A stretch of DNA of 64,000 nt from Maritimibacter sp. (GTDB taxonomy: Bacteria > Pseudomonadota > Alphaproteobacteria > Rhodobacterales > Rhodobacteraceae): NCBI GenBank assembly GCA_017792445.1, contig CP051232.1:3942001-4006000 (forward strand), written 5' to 3'. Positions 27,946-36,305 of the stretch are shown in pieces. Numbering within the stretch: position 1 is the stretch's first letter; each line of letters starts with the position of its first letter. The translations under genes were made by a program, and so were the position numbers. The notes under the pieces were generated by a model. The model had not been told where the DNA came from. It made no database searches and was given only the letters and a program-made list of their open reading frames with translations.

Positions 27946-29237
27946 CACCTATCGCCGCCGGTTTCGTCGGCATCGGGGCGCTGTTCCTGATGCTCGCCTT
28001 CGGAATGCCCATCGGCTTTGCCATGGGGCTGGTCGGGGCCCTGGGCTTCGGGCTTCTGATCTCGTTCCACGCGGCCTTCATCAAGGTGGGCGTCGTGGCA
28101 TTCGACCTTGCCACCAACTACGCCATCGGAACCGTGCCGCTGTTTCTGTTCATGGCGCATATCCTGTTCGCCTCGGGCATCGGGCAGGACCTGTATGACT
28201 TCGCCGCCCGTTGTCTTGGCCATCGCAAGGGCGGGCTGGCAATGGCGACGGTCGGGGCGTCGGCCGGGTTCTCGGCGGTCAACGCCTCGTCGCTGGCGAC
28301 GACGGCGACGATGGGGCTTGTCGCCCTGCCGGAGATGCGCAAGCACGGCTACTCGGTCTCGCTTGCCTCGGGCAGCGTCGCGGCGGGGGGCACCATCGGC
28401 AGTCTCATCCCGCCATCCGGCATGTTCATCATCTACGGCATCCTGACCGAGACCTCGATCGGCGACATGTTCGCGGCCGGGATCATTCCGGGCGTGCTGC
28501 TGGCGGTGTTCTACATGATCTCGATCGCCATCCAGTGCCGGATGAACCCCGCCGCCGGTCCCGCCGGGCCGCGGTTCGGCTGGTCCGAGCGGCTGCGGGG
28601 CTTCCGCAAGACCGGCGACGTGATCTTTCTGTTCGGCTTCGTGATGGGCGGCATCATCTGGGGCTTCTTCACCCCGACCGAGGCCGGCGCAATGGGGGCA
28701 TTCGGCGCGCTGGTGATCGCGGGCGTGCGGGGGCGGCTGGATTTCGGCGCGGTGCGGAAGGCAGCCTACGAGACGCTGAAGACCACCGGCATGATCTTCG
28801 GCATCCTTCTTGGCGCTCTGGTGTTCAACGCCTTCATCACGGTGACGACGATCCCGCTGAACATCGTGGGCTGGGTCACTTCGATGGACTGGCCGCCGCT
28901 TGCGATCCTTGTGCTGATCCTGCTGGTGTATTTCTTCCTTGGCATGATCCTTGACGCCTCGGCGATGATGACGCTGACGGTGCCGCTGTTCTTCCCGCTG
29001 GTGACCGGGCTTGGCTATAACGCGGTGCTGTTCGGCGTGCTGGTGGTGCGGATGACCGAGATCGCGCTGATCACGCCGCCGGTGGGAATGAACGTCTACG
29101 TACTGTCCGGCGTGGCGCGGGATATTCCCTTGTCGAAGATCTTCCGCGGCACCGCGCCTTTCGTGGTGACGGACGTGATCCACGTCGTGCTGTTGCTGGC
29201 TTTCCCGGCACTGGTGTTGTGGCTTCCGGGCCTGTGA
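27942..29237 (+). CDS. dctM: TRAP transporter large permease DctM
   Basis: 431 residues, about 12 membrane helices, the sodium-coupled permease of the TRAP system. Typical stretches are 'FLFMAHILFASGIGQDLYD', 'GSLIPPSGMFIIYGILTETS', 'WGFFTPTEAGAMGAFGAL' and 'LITPPVGMNVYVL'. The permease translocates the carboxylate delivered by DctP. It completes a one-locus P-Q-M transporter. Confidence 0.95.
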   Translation: MTPIAAGFVGIGALFLMLAFGMPIGFAMGLVGALGFGLLISFHAAFIKVGVVAFDLATNYAIGTVPLFLFMAHILFASGIGQDLYDFAARCLGHRKGGLAMATVGASAGFSAVNASSLATTATMGLVALPEMRKHGYSVSLASGSVAAGGTIGSLIPPSGMFIIYGILTETSIGDMFAAGIIPGVLLAVFYMISIAIQCRMNPAAGPAGPRFGWSERLRGFRKTGDVIFLFGFVMGGIIWGFFTPTEAGAMGAFGALVIAGVRGRLDFGAVRKAAYETLKTTGMIFGILLGALVFNAFITVTTIPLNIVGWVTSMDWPPLAILVLILLVYFFLGMILDASAMMTLTVPLFFPLVTGLGYNAVLFGVLVVRMTEIALITPPVGMNVYVLSGVARDIPLSKIFRGTAPFVVTDVIHVVLLLAFPALVLWLPGL

Positions 29238-29294
29238 CCCCCAAAGCCCCAGTTTCGGCGTGACCTCGTGCCGGAACCATGCTCATTTCGGTGC

Positions 29295-30566
29295 ATGATT
29301 TCCGATGCTGACCGCGATCTTCTGACCCGCATGTTCGACGCCGCCGTTGCCGCGGCGGACCCGAAACAGGCTATAGCCGCCGTGCTTCCCGCAAAGCCCA
29401 AGGGCCGCACCGTGGTGATCGGCGCGGGCAAGGGCGCGGCGCAGATGGCGGCGGCCTTCGAAGAGCTGTGGGACGGCCCCGTCGAGGGCGTGATCGTCAC
29501 GCGCTACGGCTATGCCGCGCCGTGCAAGTCGCTGAAAGTGCTTGAGGCCGCCCATCCCGTCCCGGACGCCGCCGGGCAAGTGGCGGCGCGTGCTTTGCTG
29601 GCTGCCGTCGAGGGGCTGACCGAGGACGATCTGGTCGTCGCACTGGTCTGCGGTGGCGGCTCGGCCCTGCTGCCTGCACCGCCGGGCGCGTTGACGCTGG
29701 AAGACGAGGCGGCGCTCAATCAGGTTCTGCTGGCCTCGGGCGCGCCGATTTCGGCGATGAACGCGATCCGCAAGCAGGTGAGCGGGATCAAGGGCGGACG
29801 TCTGGCGGCGGCGGCCCATCCGGCGAAGGTGGTCAGCCTGATCGTCTCGGACGTGCCGGGCGACGACCCGGCGCAGGTCGCCTCGGGGCCAACGGTGCCG
29901 TGCGGACAGGACCGCGCCTCGGCGCTGCGGCTGGTGAAGTCCTACGGGATGACCCTGCCGCCGAAGGTCGCGGCCTTTCTCGAGGACGCCGCCGAGGACG
30001 CCCCGAAGCCCGACGATCCGGTCTTTGCCCGCAACGAGGTCCACGTCATCGCCTCTGCCGCCCGCTCGCTGGAGGCGGCGGCGGCTGTGGCCGAGGCCGA
30101 GGGGGTGAAGGCCGCGATCCTGTCGGACGCCATCGAAGGCGAGTCCCGCGAAGTTGGCAAGCTGATCGCGGCCCTGTCGCGTGAGGTTCTGCTGCGTGAC
30201 CGGCCGTTTACCCGGCCGGTTGTCCTGCTCTCGGGCGGCGAGACGACCGTCACGCTGGGCAACGCCAAGGGCGGACGCGGCGGGCGGAATACCGAGTTCC
30301 TGCTGTCGTGGCTGTTGGAGGTCGACGGGATGGAAGGTCTGGCGGCGCTCGCCGCCGACACCGACGGGATCGACGGGTCCGAAGACAACGCGGGCGCCTT
30401 CGCCACCGGCGGCAGCGCGGCGCGGATGCGGGCGGCGGGCATCGCACCGGACGACGCGCTTGCCGCGCACGATGCATGGGGCGCGTTCGATGCGGCGGGC
30501 GATATCTTCGCGCCCGGTCCGACCGGCACCAACGTCAACGATTTCCGTGCGATCCTGATCCGCTGA
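29295..30566 (+). CDS. Glycerate 2-kinase (MOFRL/GckA type)
   Basis: 423 residues. N-terminal kinase domain with 'VVIGAGKGAAQMAAAFE' and 'CGGGSALLPAPPGALTLED', then 'INAIRKQVSGIKGGRLA'-like region (here 'MNAIRKQVSGIKGGRL') and a C-terminal MOFRL domain with 'LLSGGETTVTL..AKGGRGGRNTE'. It phosphorylates D-glycerate to 2-phosphoglycerate, closing hydroxypyruvate, tartronate-semialdehyde or serine-cycle routes. Start: ATG at 29295; a GTG at 29268 is possible. Being downstream of the TRAP genes, it may process the end product of the locus, but it could be independent. Confidence 0.9.
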   Translation: MISDADRDLLTRMFDAAVAAADPKQAIAAVLPAKPKGRTVVIGAGKGAAQMAAAFEELWDGPVEGVIVTRYGYAAPCKSLKVLEAAHPVPDAAGQVAARALLAAVEGLTEDDLVVALVCGGGSALLPAPPGALTLEDEAALNQVLLASGAPISAMNAIRKQVSGIKGGRLAAAAHPAKVVSLIVSDVPGDDPAQVASGPTVPCGQDRASALRLVKSYGMTLPPKVAAFLEDAAEDAPKPDDPVFARNEVHVIASAARSLEAAAAVAEAEGVKAAILSDAIEGESREVGKLIAALSREVLLRDRPFTRPVVLLSGGETTVTLGNAKGGRGGRNTEFLLSWLLEVDGMEGLAALAADTDGIDGSEDNAGAFATGGSAARMRAAGIAPDDALAAHDAWGAFDAAGDIFAPGPTGTNVNDFRAILIR

Positions 30567-31075
30567 CCGGCCCTTCCGGGGCTTTGATTCGGACGGTATT
30601 TCAATTCCTTGCCGACTGAAGTCGACACAATCCCCGAACGGCATTCGGGATAAGGCCGGGCCTGCGAACAATTGCGCTGCCGGTGCCGCCAAATGCGGCG
30701 AAGGCGTGGCGGGCGACGGTGACGGCCCCCGAGATCGAACCGTTCCCGCGCCGCGTCCGGGGCGCCGAAAATCACGGTTTGTCGATGCCGAGGTGGATTT
30801 TCCAGTTTTTGCAGGGGCCTGCGCTTGGTTAATGCGCATTTTCGGTCGGAACGGACGGTTTCGCGTGTATCGGTTGCTGCCTCAATTGCGCAACCATTGG
30901 ATGAATCCCGCATTGAAAACCAAGGAAAATCCCGGCCAAAGGTGACCGGAATTTGCCCCATTTCAGACATATTCACCTTCCGTAAGACCGTTCCCGCCCG
31001 CTAGCTTGGTCTTAGCTGCTTCGAAGAGGGGCGCCGTCCGGTGCTGCCGGACATAAGGCGCAAAGGGATCCGTTC
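30567..31075. other. Long intergenic region between glycerate kinase and Hint gene
   Basis: About 510 bases without a convincing gene. A weak stem-loop (GCCC/GGGC, then TTT) just after the kinase stop may end that transcript. Further on are a CCCGAA/TTCGGG hairpin near 30634-30651 and an inverted repeat GGTTGC/GCAACC at 30872-30895. The second half is less GC-rich than the flanks and probably holds the Hint gene promoter. A 79-codon open frame (30706-30945) has no ribosome site or recognisable content. Confidence 0.5.
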
Positions 31076-31780
31076 ATGACGTTCGACGACGTTCACATGC
31101 CGCTTGCGGCTTGCGATGATTGCGACACCGACCGCGCCGTTCGGGCGCCGGCCGACCCGGCACGTCGCGCCGGAAACGACAGCATGTCGGAAACGCCGTG
31201 CTTCACGCCCGGCACGATGATCGCAACCACACGGGGCGCCGTCGCGGTCGAGGATCTGCAACTCGGCGACCGGGTGATGACGCGCGACAACGGCTTTCAG
31301 GAAATCCGCTGGATCGGCTCGCGCGCGCTGGGGCCCGAGGACATGGCCGCCAAGCCGCACCTTCAGCCGGTGCTGATCCGCAAGGGCGCGCTGGGGAACG
31401 ACCTGCCGTCGCGCGACATGTACCTCAGCCCGAACCACCGCGTTCTGGTCGCCTCGGAGATGACCGCGCTGTATTTCGAGGAACGCGAGGTGCTGTGCGC
31501 CGCGAAGCACCTGATCAACAACCGGGGCGTCCATCAGGCGCGTCTGGACCGGGTGACCTACATCCATTTCATGTTCGACCGTCACGAGGTCGTGCTGTCC
31601 GATGGCGCGTGGTCGGAAAGCTTCCAGCCGGGCGACACCGCGTTGCGCGGGATCGGCACCGCGCAGCGGCAGGAGATCTTCCAGCTGTTCCCCGAGCTTC
31701 GCGCCGCAAGCGGGCAGGCGGGCTTTCTCGCCGCGCGCCGCGTGCTGACCCCGACCGAGGCCCGACGGCTTCATTCGTGA
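31076..31780 (+). CDS. Hint-domain protein (Hint_2 family)
   Basis: 234 residues. After a 40-residue variable N-terminus comes a Hint (hedgehog/intein) module: Cys42 in 'PCFTPGTMIATTRGAVAVEDL' opens block A, 'LGDRVMTRDNGFQ' follows, and 'YLSPNHRVLV' gives the block B-like histidine. There is no C-terminal His-Asn and no extein, so it cannot splice; N-terminal self-cleavage is the possible activity. Such proteins are numerous in Rhodobacterales, often at the end of secreted calcium-binding proteins. Here the module stands almost alone. It has its own terminator. Confidence 0.85.
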   Translation: MTFDDVHMPLAACDDCDTDRAVRAPADPARRAGNDSMSETPCFTPGTMIATTRGAVAVEDLQLGDRVMTRDNGFQEIRWIGSRALGPEDMAAKPHLQPVLIRKGALGNDLPSRDMYLSPNHRVLVASEMTALYFEEREVLCAAKHLINNRGVHQARLDRVTYIHFMFDRHEVVLSDGAWSESFQPGDTALRGIGTAQRQEIFQLFPELRAASGQAGFLAARRVLTPTEARRLHS

Positions 31781-31834
31781 CGCGAAATTAATCCGGCCGC
31801 CCATGTGTTCCGCCAGACCGTGACGACCGGACCC

Positions 31835-31876
31835 GAGCCCCGCTGCGGTGGACTGCCACGGCGGGGCTCTCTTTTT
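31835..31876 (+). terminator. Rho-independent terminator of the Hint gene
   Basis: GAGCCCCGC and GCGGGGCTC form a perfect 9-bp stem, the loop can pair internally (TGG/CCA), and TCTCTTTTT follows. Confidence 0.9.
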
Positions 31877-31947
31877 GCGCCCGCACTGGACAGGTGGGGG
31901 TCACCGCGCCACATTCACCCGCAGAGTGGTTAGGGCAAGGGGCTTCA

Positions 31948-32367
31948 ATGGCACGGGCGTGGCACCATCTTCCGGTTTCGGCAATCGCGGTTCTGTGGAA
32001 CCTTCTGTTGCTGGGCGACTTCCTCGGGCTGCAACTGAAGGCTCCGCTGTACATGTCGTGGCTGACGCCCGATCAGGCGGCGTGGTTCGCGGCGACCCCG
32101 TCCTGGGTGCTGATCGTCTGGGCCTTGGCCGTGGCGACCGGGCTTCTGGCGTCGATCCTGCTGGTGTCGCGCATGGCGACGGGGGCGTTCTTCGCGCTGT
32201 CGTTTCTGGCCTGGTGCGCGGTTCTGGTGGCGTTGCAGGTGCTGCGTGACCCGCCGCTGTGGGACGTGATGGGCGACCGCAGCCTGTGGATGATCGGCGC
32301 GGCCATCGTTCTGGCCTTCCTGTTCTTCCTTTACGCCCGCTGGATGCACGCGCGCCTGCGCCACTGA
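31948..32367 (+). CDS. Small integral membrane protein
   Basis: 139 residues with four hydrophobic helices (about 8-25, 45-68, 73-96, 108-130) and a short basic tail 'ARWMHARLRH'. Start chosen at the ATG after AAGGGG; an upstream in-frame GTG would add 18 hydrophilic residues. I do not recognise the family. It converges on the MobA-like gene with one base between stops and has no evident partner. Confidence 0.65.
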   Translation: MARAWHHLPVSAIAVLWNLLLLGDFLGLQLKAPLYMSWLTPDQAAWFAATPSWVLIVWALAVATGLLASILLVSRMATGAFFALSFLAWCAVLVALQVLRDPPLWDVMGDRSLWMIGAAIVLAFLFFLYARWMHARLRH

Positions 32368-32368
32368 C

Positions 32369-32962
32369 CTAGCGGTTTCGCGCGCGCCACTCGGCCCAAT
32401 CCTCGGGCGTGTCCAAGTCGGTCAGCGCGTGGCGGTCGGGCAGGGGCACGATCTCATGCCGCTCGCGTTTCAGCACGTCACGGCCTCCGGTATCGCCGTC
32501 AAGCGCCATCAGCGCCGCGAATAGCCTGCGTGGCACCACCGCCGGCGAGCCGGGGGTGCCATCCGCCCCTGCGGCCCGGATCACGCTTTCGCCGCCCAGC
32601 GCATCGAACTGTGCCGCCAGCACCAGCAGGTCACCGGTGTCTAGGTCCGGCATGTCGGCCATCACCATCATCGCGCCCGCCGCCGTGTCCGGCAGCGCCG
32701 CCAGCCCCGCGCCAATGGACCGTGACATGCCGTCGCCCGCGTCGGGCACCGTCACCCGCGTCTCGACCAGTCCATCCAGTTCCGCCGCGCGCGGTGTCGG
32801 CTTGGGCGGCAGCAGGGCGATCACCGGCAGGCCGGTCGCCACCGCCCGCCGCGCGCTGCGCCGCAGCAGCGTCTCGTCGCCGATCCGCTCCATCAGCTTG
32901 TCGCGTCCCTTCATGCGAGACGACGACCCGGCCGCGAAGAGCAGGATGGTGAGGGGGATCAT
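32369..32962 (-). CDS. MobA/MocA-like nucleotidyltransferase
   Basis: 197 residues. The N-terminal 'LLFAAGSSSRMKGRDKLME' is the 'LAAG.S.RMG..K' nucleotide-binding loop of MobA-like NTP transferases, and 'MMVMADMPDLDTGDLL' carries the metal-binding aspartate. The closest types are MocA (molybdopterin cytidylyltransferase) and related proteins that mature molybdenum hydroxylases. Its ATG overlaps the livM stop, so it is read through from the transporter operon, an odd coupling; no molybdoenzyme gene is near. Substrate nucleotide unknown. Confidence 0.85.
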   Translation of the reverse strand: MIPLTILLFAAGSSSRMKGRDKLMERIGDETLLRRSARRAVATGLPVIALLPPKPTPRAAELDGLVETRVTVPDAGDGMSRSIGAGLAALPDTAAGAMMVMADMPDLDTGDLLVLAAQFDALGGESVIRAAGADGTPGSPAVVPRRLFAALMALDGDTGGRDVLKRERHEIVPLPDRHALTDLDTPEDWAEWRARNR

Positions 32963-34263
32963 CCTTCGGGGATCAACCCGCGCGGGCTGAACCGCAGGAC
33001 CAGCACCAAGATCAGGCCCATGATGAACAGCCGCATGTGGGCCGCCGAGGCCAGCAGGTGCGCTTTCAGCCAGCTGCCGTCCGCCATGCCCGAGGTGACG
33101 AACTCCATCAGTTCGCGGCCGCGGGGTTCGACCTCGACCCACAGGTACCAGACAAGAAAGCCGCCCAGCACCGCGCCGAAGTTGTTGCCCGAGCCACCGA
33201 CGATCACCATCACCCAGACAAGGAAGGTGAACCGCAGCGGCTGGTAGGTGCCGGGGGTCAGCTGGCCGTCCAGCGTCGTCATCATCGCGCCCGCGATGCC
33301 ACAGACCGCCGAGCCCAGGATGAAGATCTGCAGGTGCCGGCGGGTGACGTCCTTGCCCATCGCCTCGGCCGCGACCTCGTTGTCGCGGATCGCGCGCATC
33401 ATGCGGCCCCACGGCGAGTTCAGCGCCTTCTGCGACAGCCACAGCAGGATGGCGAGCACCACGACGAACAGGCCCGCATAGGCCAGTTTCACGGTGATCG
33501 ACGAGGCGGCCACCGGGTCGATGCCCCATGCGCTCATCCGGGCGACGAAGGCGTCAGAGTTCTGCAGATCGACCTCGTAGGGCACGGGGCGCGGCAGGCC
33601 GATGACGTTTTTCACGCCACGTCCCAGCCAGTCCTCGTTCTTCAGGACGGCGATGATGATCTCGGCGATGCCCAGCGTCGCGATGGCAAGATAGTCGGAC
33701 CGCAGGCCAAGGGCGGTCTTGCCGATGGCCCATGCCGCGCCCGCCGCAAGCAGGCCGCCCACCGGCCACGCGACAAGGATCGGCAGGCCCAGACCGCCAA
33801 GGTATCCGGTGGCGGCGGGGTTCACGGCCTCGACGGCGCCGACGGCAGGGTCGAACACCGCGCGGAAGACGAAGAAACCGACGACAAGGATCGCGGCCAC
33901 GGCAAGGGCGCGGGTCCGGCCCTTGGCCATGCGCTTCCATGTCATGATCGCCGCCGCGATGGTCGCCGCGCCCAGCGCGAGACCCGCCAGCAGGCCCAGA
34001 CCGCCTGCGGCCCACGCCTCGGCGACGGGGGGCATCCCCACCAGCACCGCCGCCAGTCCGCCCAGCGCGACGAAGCCCATCACGCCGATGTTGAACAGGC
34101 CAGCATAGCCCCACTGCATGTTCACGCCCAGCGCCATGATGGCGCTGATCAGGCCCATGTTCACGATGCCCAGCGCCACGTTCCAGCTGCGCTCGAAGCC
34201 CGACAGGATGATCAGCCCGAAGACGAGGGCGAACAGAAGGATTGCGCGCATGTTGGGGGTCAT
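32959..34263 (-). CDS. livM: Branched-chain amino acid-type ABC permease LivM
   Basis: 434 residues, about ten membrane helices. 'MGLISAIMALGVNMQWGYAGLFNIG' and 'LRSDYLAIATLGIAEI' are LivM signatures, and 'RAIRDNEVAAEAMGKDV' is the loop that meets the ATPase. It is longer than the common ~330 residues because of an extra hydrophobic stretch at about 80-165. Pairs with LivH; start overlaps the livH stop by ATGA. Confidence 0.93.
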   Translation of the reverse strand: MTPNMRAILLFALVFGLIILSGFERSWNVALGIVNMGLISAIMALGVNMQWGYAGLFNIGVMGFVALGGLAAVLVGMPPVAEAWAAGGLGLLAGLALGAATIAAAIMTWKRMAKGRTRALAVAAILVVGFFVFRAVFDPAVGAVEAVNPAATGYLGGLGLPILVAWPVGGLLAAGAAWAIGKTALGLRSDYLAIATLGIAEIIIAVLKNEDWLGRGVKNVIGLPRPVPYEVDLQNSDAFVARMSAWGIDPVAASSITVKLAYAGLFVVVLAILLWLSQKALNSPWGRMMRAIRDNEVAAEAMGKDVTRRHLQIFILGSAVCGIAGAMMTTLDGQLTPGTYQPLRFTFLVWVMVIVGGSGNNFGAVLGGFLVWYLWVEVEPRGRELMEFVTSGMADGSWLKAHLLASAAHMRLFIMGLILVLVLRFSPRGLIPEG

Positions 34264-35270
34264 ACCGCTTTCCCCTTGAAGATGCCGGTCGGGCGGAACA
34301 GCAGCACGATCACGAGGATCACGAAGCTGACCGCGAATTTGTAGTCGGTGGACAGAAGCTGCACGAGCCCGTCAGGCGCCCAGTCTCCCGGCCAGAGATA
34401 GGTGATCACCTTCTTCCACGCGTAGGTCACTGTGACTTCCGAGAAGGCGATGACGAAGCCGCCGACGATGGCCCCCAGCGGCGAGCCGAGACCGCCAACG
34501 ATGGCCGAGGCGAAGATCGGCAGCAAAAGCTGGAAATAGGTGAATGGCTTGAACGTCTTGTCGAGGCCGTAGAGCACGCCCGCCACGGTCGCCAGCGCGG
34601 CCACGATGATCCATGTGATCGCTACCACCCGTTCGGGGTTGATCCCCGACAACAGGGCGAGATCCTCGTTGTCGGAATAGGCGCGCATCGACTTGCCGGT
34701 GCGGGTGTGATTCAGGAACCAGAACAGCAGCGCGCAGACGATCACCGCCGTGACGATGGTCAGGCCCTGGCTGGTGCGGAACACAAGGCCCTCGTCCAGC
34801 CCCGTCATCTCGCGGAAATCGCGGGCGTTGATGATGAACCGCGCGCCGTCGTCGAACCGCTGGTCGTCGGGGCCGATGATGAAGCGGACAAGGCCGTTCA
34901 TCATGAACATCACGCCCATCGATACGATCACAAGGACCACGGGTTTCGCCTTCTGCTCGCGGTAGAAGGAATAGATCACCCGGTCGGTGCCCAGCAGCAG
35001 CAGCGCGGTCACGACGATGCCGATGGGCAATGCCAGCAACGCGGTGGGTAGCGGGCCAAGCGAGACGCCCATGCCCTGAAGCCACCACGTCGCAAGGATC
35101 GTCACCATCGCGCCGAAGGCCATGGTGTCGCCGTGGGCGAAGTTCGAGAACCGCAGGATGCCGTAGATCAGCGTCACCCCCAGCGCGCCCAGCGCAAGCT
35201 GTGCGCCGTAGGCCGTCGCCGGGATGATCACGAAGTTGGTCAGCGCCACCAGCGCGTTCAGCAGATCCAT
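34260..35270 (-). CDS. livH: Branched-chain amino acid-type ABC permease LivH
   Basis: 336 residues with about eight helices. 'LGALGVTLIYGILRFSNFAHGD' and 'MRAYSDNEDLALLSGINPERV' (EAA-like coupling loop) and 'GGLGSPLGAIVGGF' are characteristic. Together with LivM it forms the channel for the ligand carried by the binding protein at 39038-40237. The start was placed at the MDLLNAL ATG. Confidence 0.94.
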   Translation of the reverse strand: MDLLNALVALTNFVIIPATAYGAQLALGALGVTLIYGILRFSNFAHGDTMAFGAMVTILATWWLQGMGVSLGPLPTALLALPIGIVVTALLLLGTDRVIYSFYREQKAKPVVLVIVSMGVMFMMNGLVRFIIGPDDQRFDDGARFIINARDFREMTGLDEGLVFRTSQGLTIVTAVIVCALLFWFLNHTRTGKSMRAYSDNEDLALLSGINPERVVAITWIIVAALATVAGVLYGLDKTFKPFTYFQLLLPIFASAIVGGLGSPLGAIVGGFVIAFSEVTVTYAWKKVITYLWPGDWAPDGLVQLLSTDYKFAVSFVILVIVLLFRPTGIFKGKAV

Positions 35271-35447
35271 GTCAGCGGGCTCTCCGCACCAGTCTTGTCT
35301 CAGTCTTCCTGCAAGGCCCGAAACGCGGCGTGTCCGCCACCTCCCGCGCCCCGAATTGCACGTTTTGTTGCGGACGCGCCGCACCCGTGTTCCCGCCAGT
35401 TTCGGATGCCGCGCCTTCGGCGTCCAGAAAAATGGAAACCCGCGCCG

Positions 35448-35897
35448 TCATCCGGCTTCCCGGTCCTCGAACGCGCCACACTGGCCCGCGCCGGTGTCGA
35501 TGGCCGGGTTCGAGATCAGCTGCTCGGTCCGGCGGTAATCGAACGCGCCGTCGGGCTTCAGGGTCCAGACGTGCAGGATCTCGACGCCGTCGGCGGTCTG
35601 ACCGGCGGACAGCGACATCTGCCGGGTGCCGTCGTCGGAGGGCACCACGCTGACCTGCGGCATGCCACGGTCGCCCTCGAAGCCAAGGTAGGTCCGTCCG
35701 AACTCGCCGTTGCGGAGGATGGTGAAGGCGGGCAGGGGCTGCGCGGTGCAGTCCCCGGCGCGGCAGTATTCCGTCCACTCGCAGCGGGAGACCGACTCGA
35801 TCCGCGCCGCGTCGGGCGCGCCGACCGGGCGCAGCAGCAGGACCGTTGCGACCACCGCCGCGATTGCCGCGATCAGCGCGGCCCCCAGCGCCTTCAT
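35448..35897 (-). CDS. Small exported protein with three clustered cysteines, in liv operon (X4)
   Basis: 149 residues. An N-terminal hydrophobic segment (3-22) acts as signal peptide or anchor. A cysteine cluster 'RCEWTEYCRAGDC' follows near residue 38 and a last Cys lies near 140. The pattern Cys-x5-Cys-x4-Cys before an 'FT' strand repeats in the gene just upstream (X3), so the two are probably paralogues. Start overlaps the X3 stop by ATGA. No known family recognised; role near the transporter in the periplasm is inferred from location only. Confidence 0.6.
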   Translation of the reverse strand: MKALGAALIAAIAAVVATVLLLRPVGAPDAARIESVSRCEWTEYCRAGDCTAQPLPAFTILRNGEFGRTYLGFEGDRGMPQVSVVPSDDGTRQMSLSAGQTADGVEILHVWTLKPDGAFDYRRTEQLISNPAIDTGAGQCGAFEDREAG

Positions 35898-36283
35898 CCG
35901 AGACCCTCGCAGGTCAGGAACAGCGCCTCGGCGTCACCCGCCTGCCGGATCAGCAGCGCGGCATCGCCGCCCATCGGGACCAGCACCTTGCTGTCCCAGA
36001 CGAACGGGCCGGTCGCGCCGTTCTGCTGCGCCTCGTAGGTTTCGCCGTCCATCACCAGTTCGAAGGTCCGCAGGTCGCCGTCCTGCGAAAGCGGTGCGAC
36101 GGTGAACTCCAGCGCCGATGTGTCGCCCGAGCAGCCGCCGGCGGCGTCGCACAGGGTCGCGGCGGTGCAGGACACCTCGTAGACCGAGCCCTCGGCCACC
36201 GCCAAACCGGGCAAGCCGTGCAGGGCGCAGGCGGCGGCGCATAGCAGCGCGGCGCCGCGGGGAATGCGGTCGGATGGGGTCAT
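35894..36283 (-). CDS. Small exported cysteine-containing protein, in liv operon (X3)
   Basis: 129 residues; signal peptide to about residue 30 ('GLPGLAVA-EGS'), then 'VSCTAATLCDAAGGCSGD', four acidic/hydrophobic strands and a late 'ALFLTCEGLG' cysteine. Four cysteines in the mature part suggest two disulfides. GGAGAG precedes the ATG, 22 bases after livF. I do not recognise a named family; the similarity of the cysteine cluster with X4 is visible by eye. Confidence 0.6.
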   Translation of the reverse strand: MTPSDRIPRGAALLCAAACALHGLPGLAVAEGSVYEVSCTAATLCDAAGGCSGDTSALEFTVAPLSQDGDLRTFELVMDGETYEAQQNGATGPFVWDSKVLVPMGGDAALLIRQAGDAEALFLTCEGLG

Positions 36284-36305
36284 GAAAGCTCTCCTGAAAT
36301 ACGCC

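Noticed and set aside
30706-30945. 79-codon open frame in the intergenic region
   Set aside because: No Shine-Dalgarno, Arg/Pro-rich shadow-like start, no domain; spans probable promoter sequence.
31076-31780. Intein
   Set aside because: No C-terminal His-Asn block, no homing endonuclease and no host protein interrupted.
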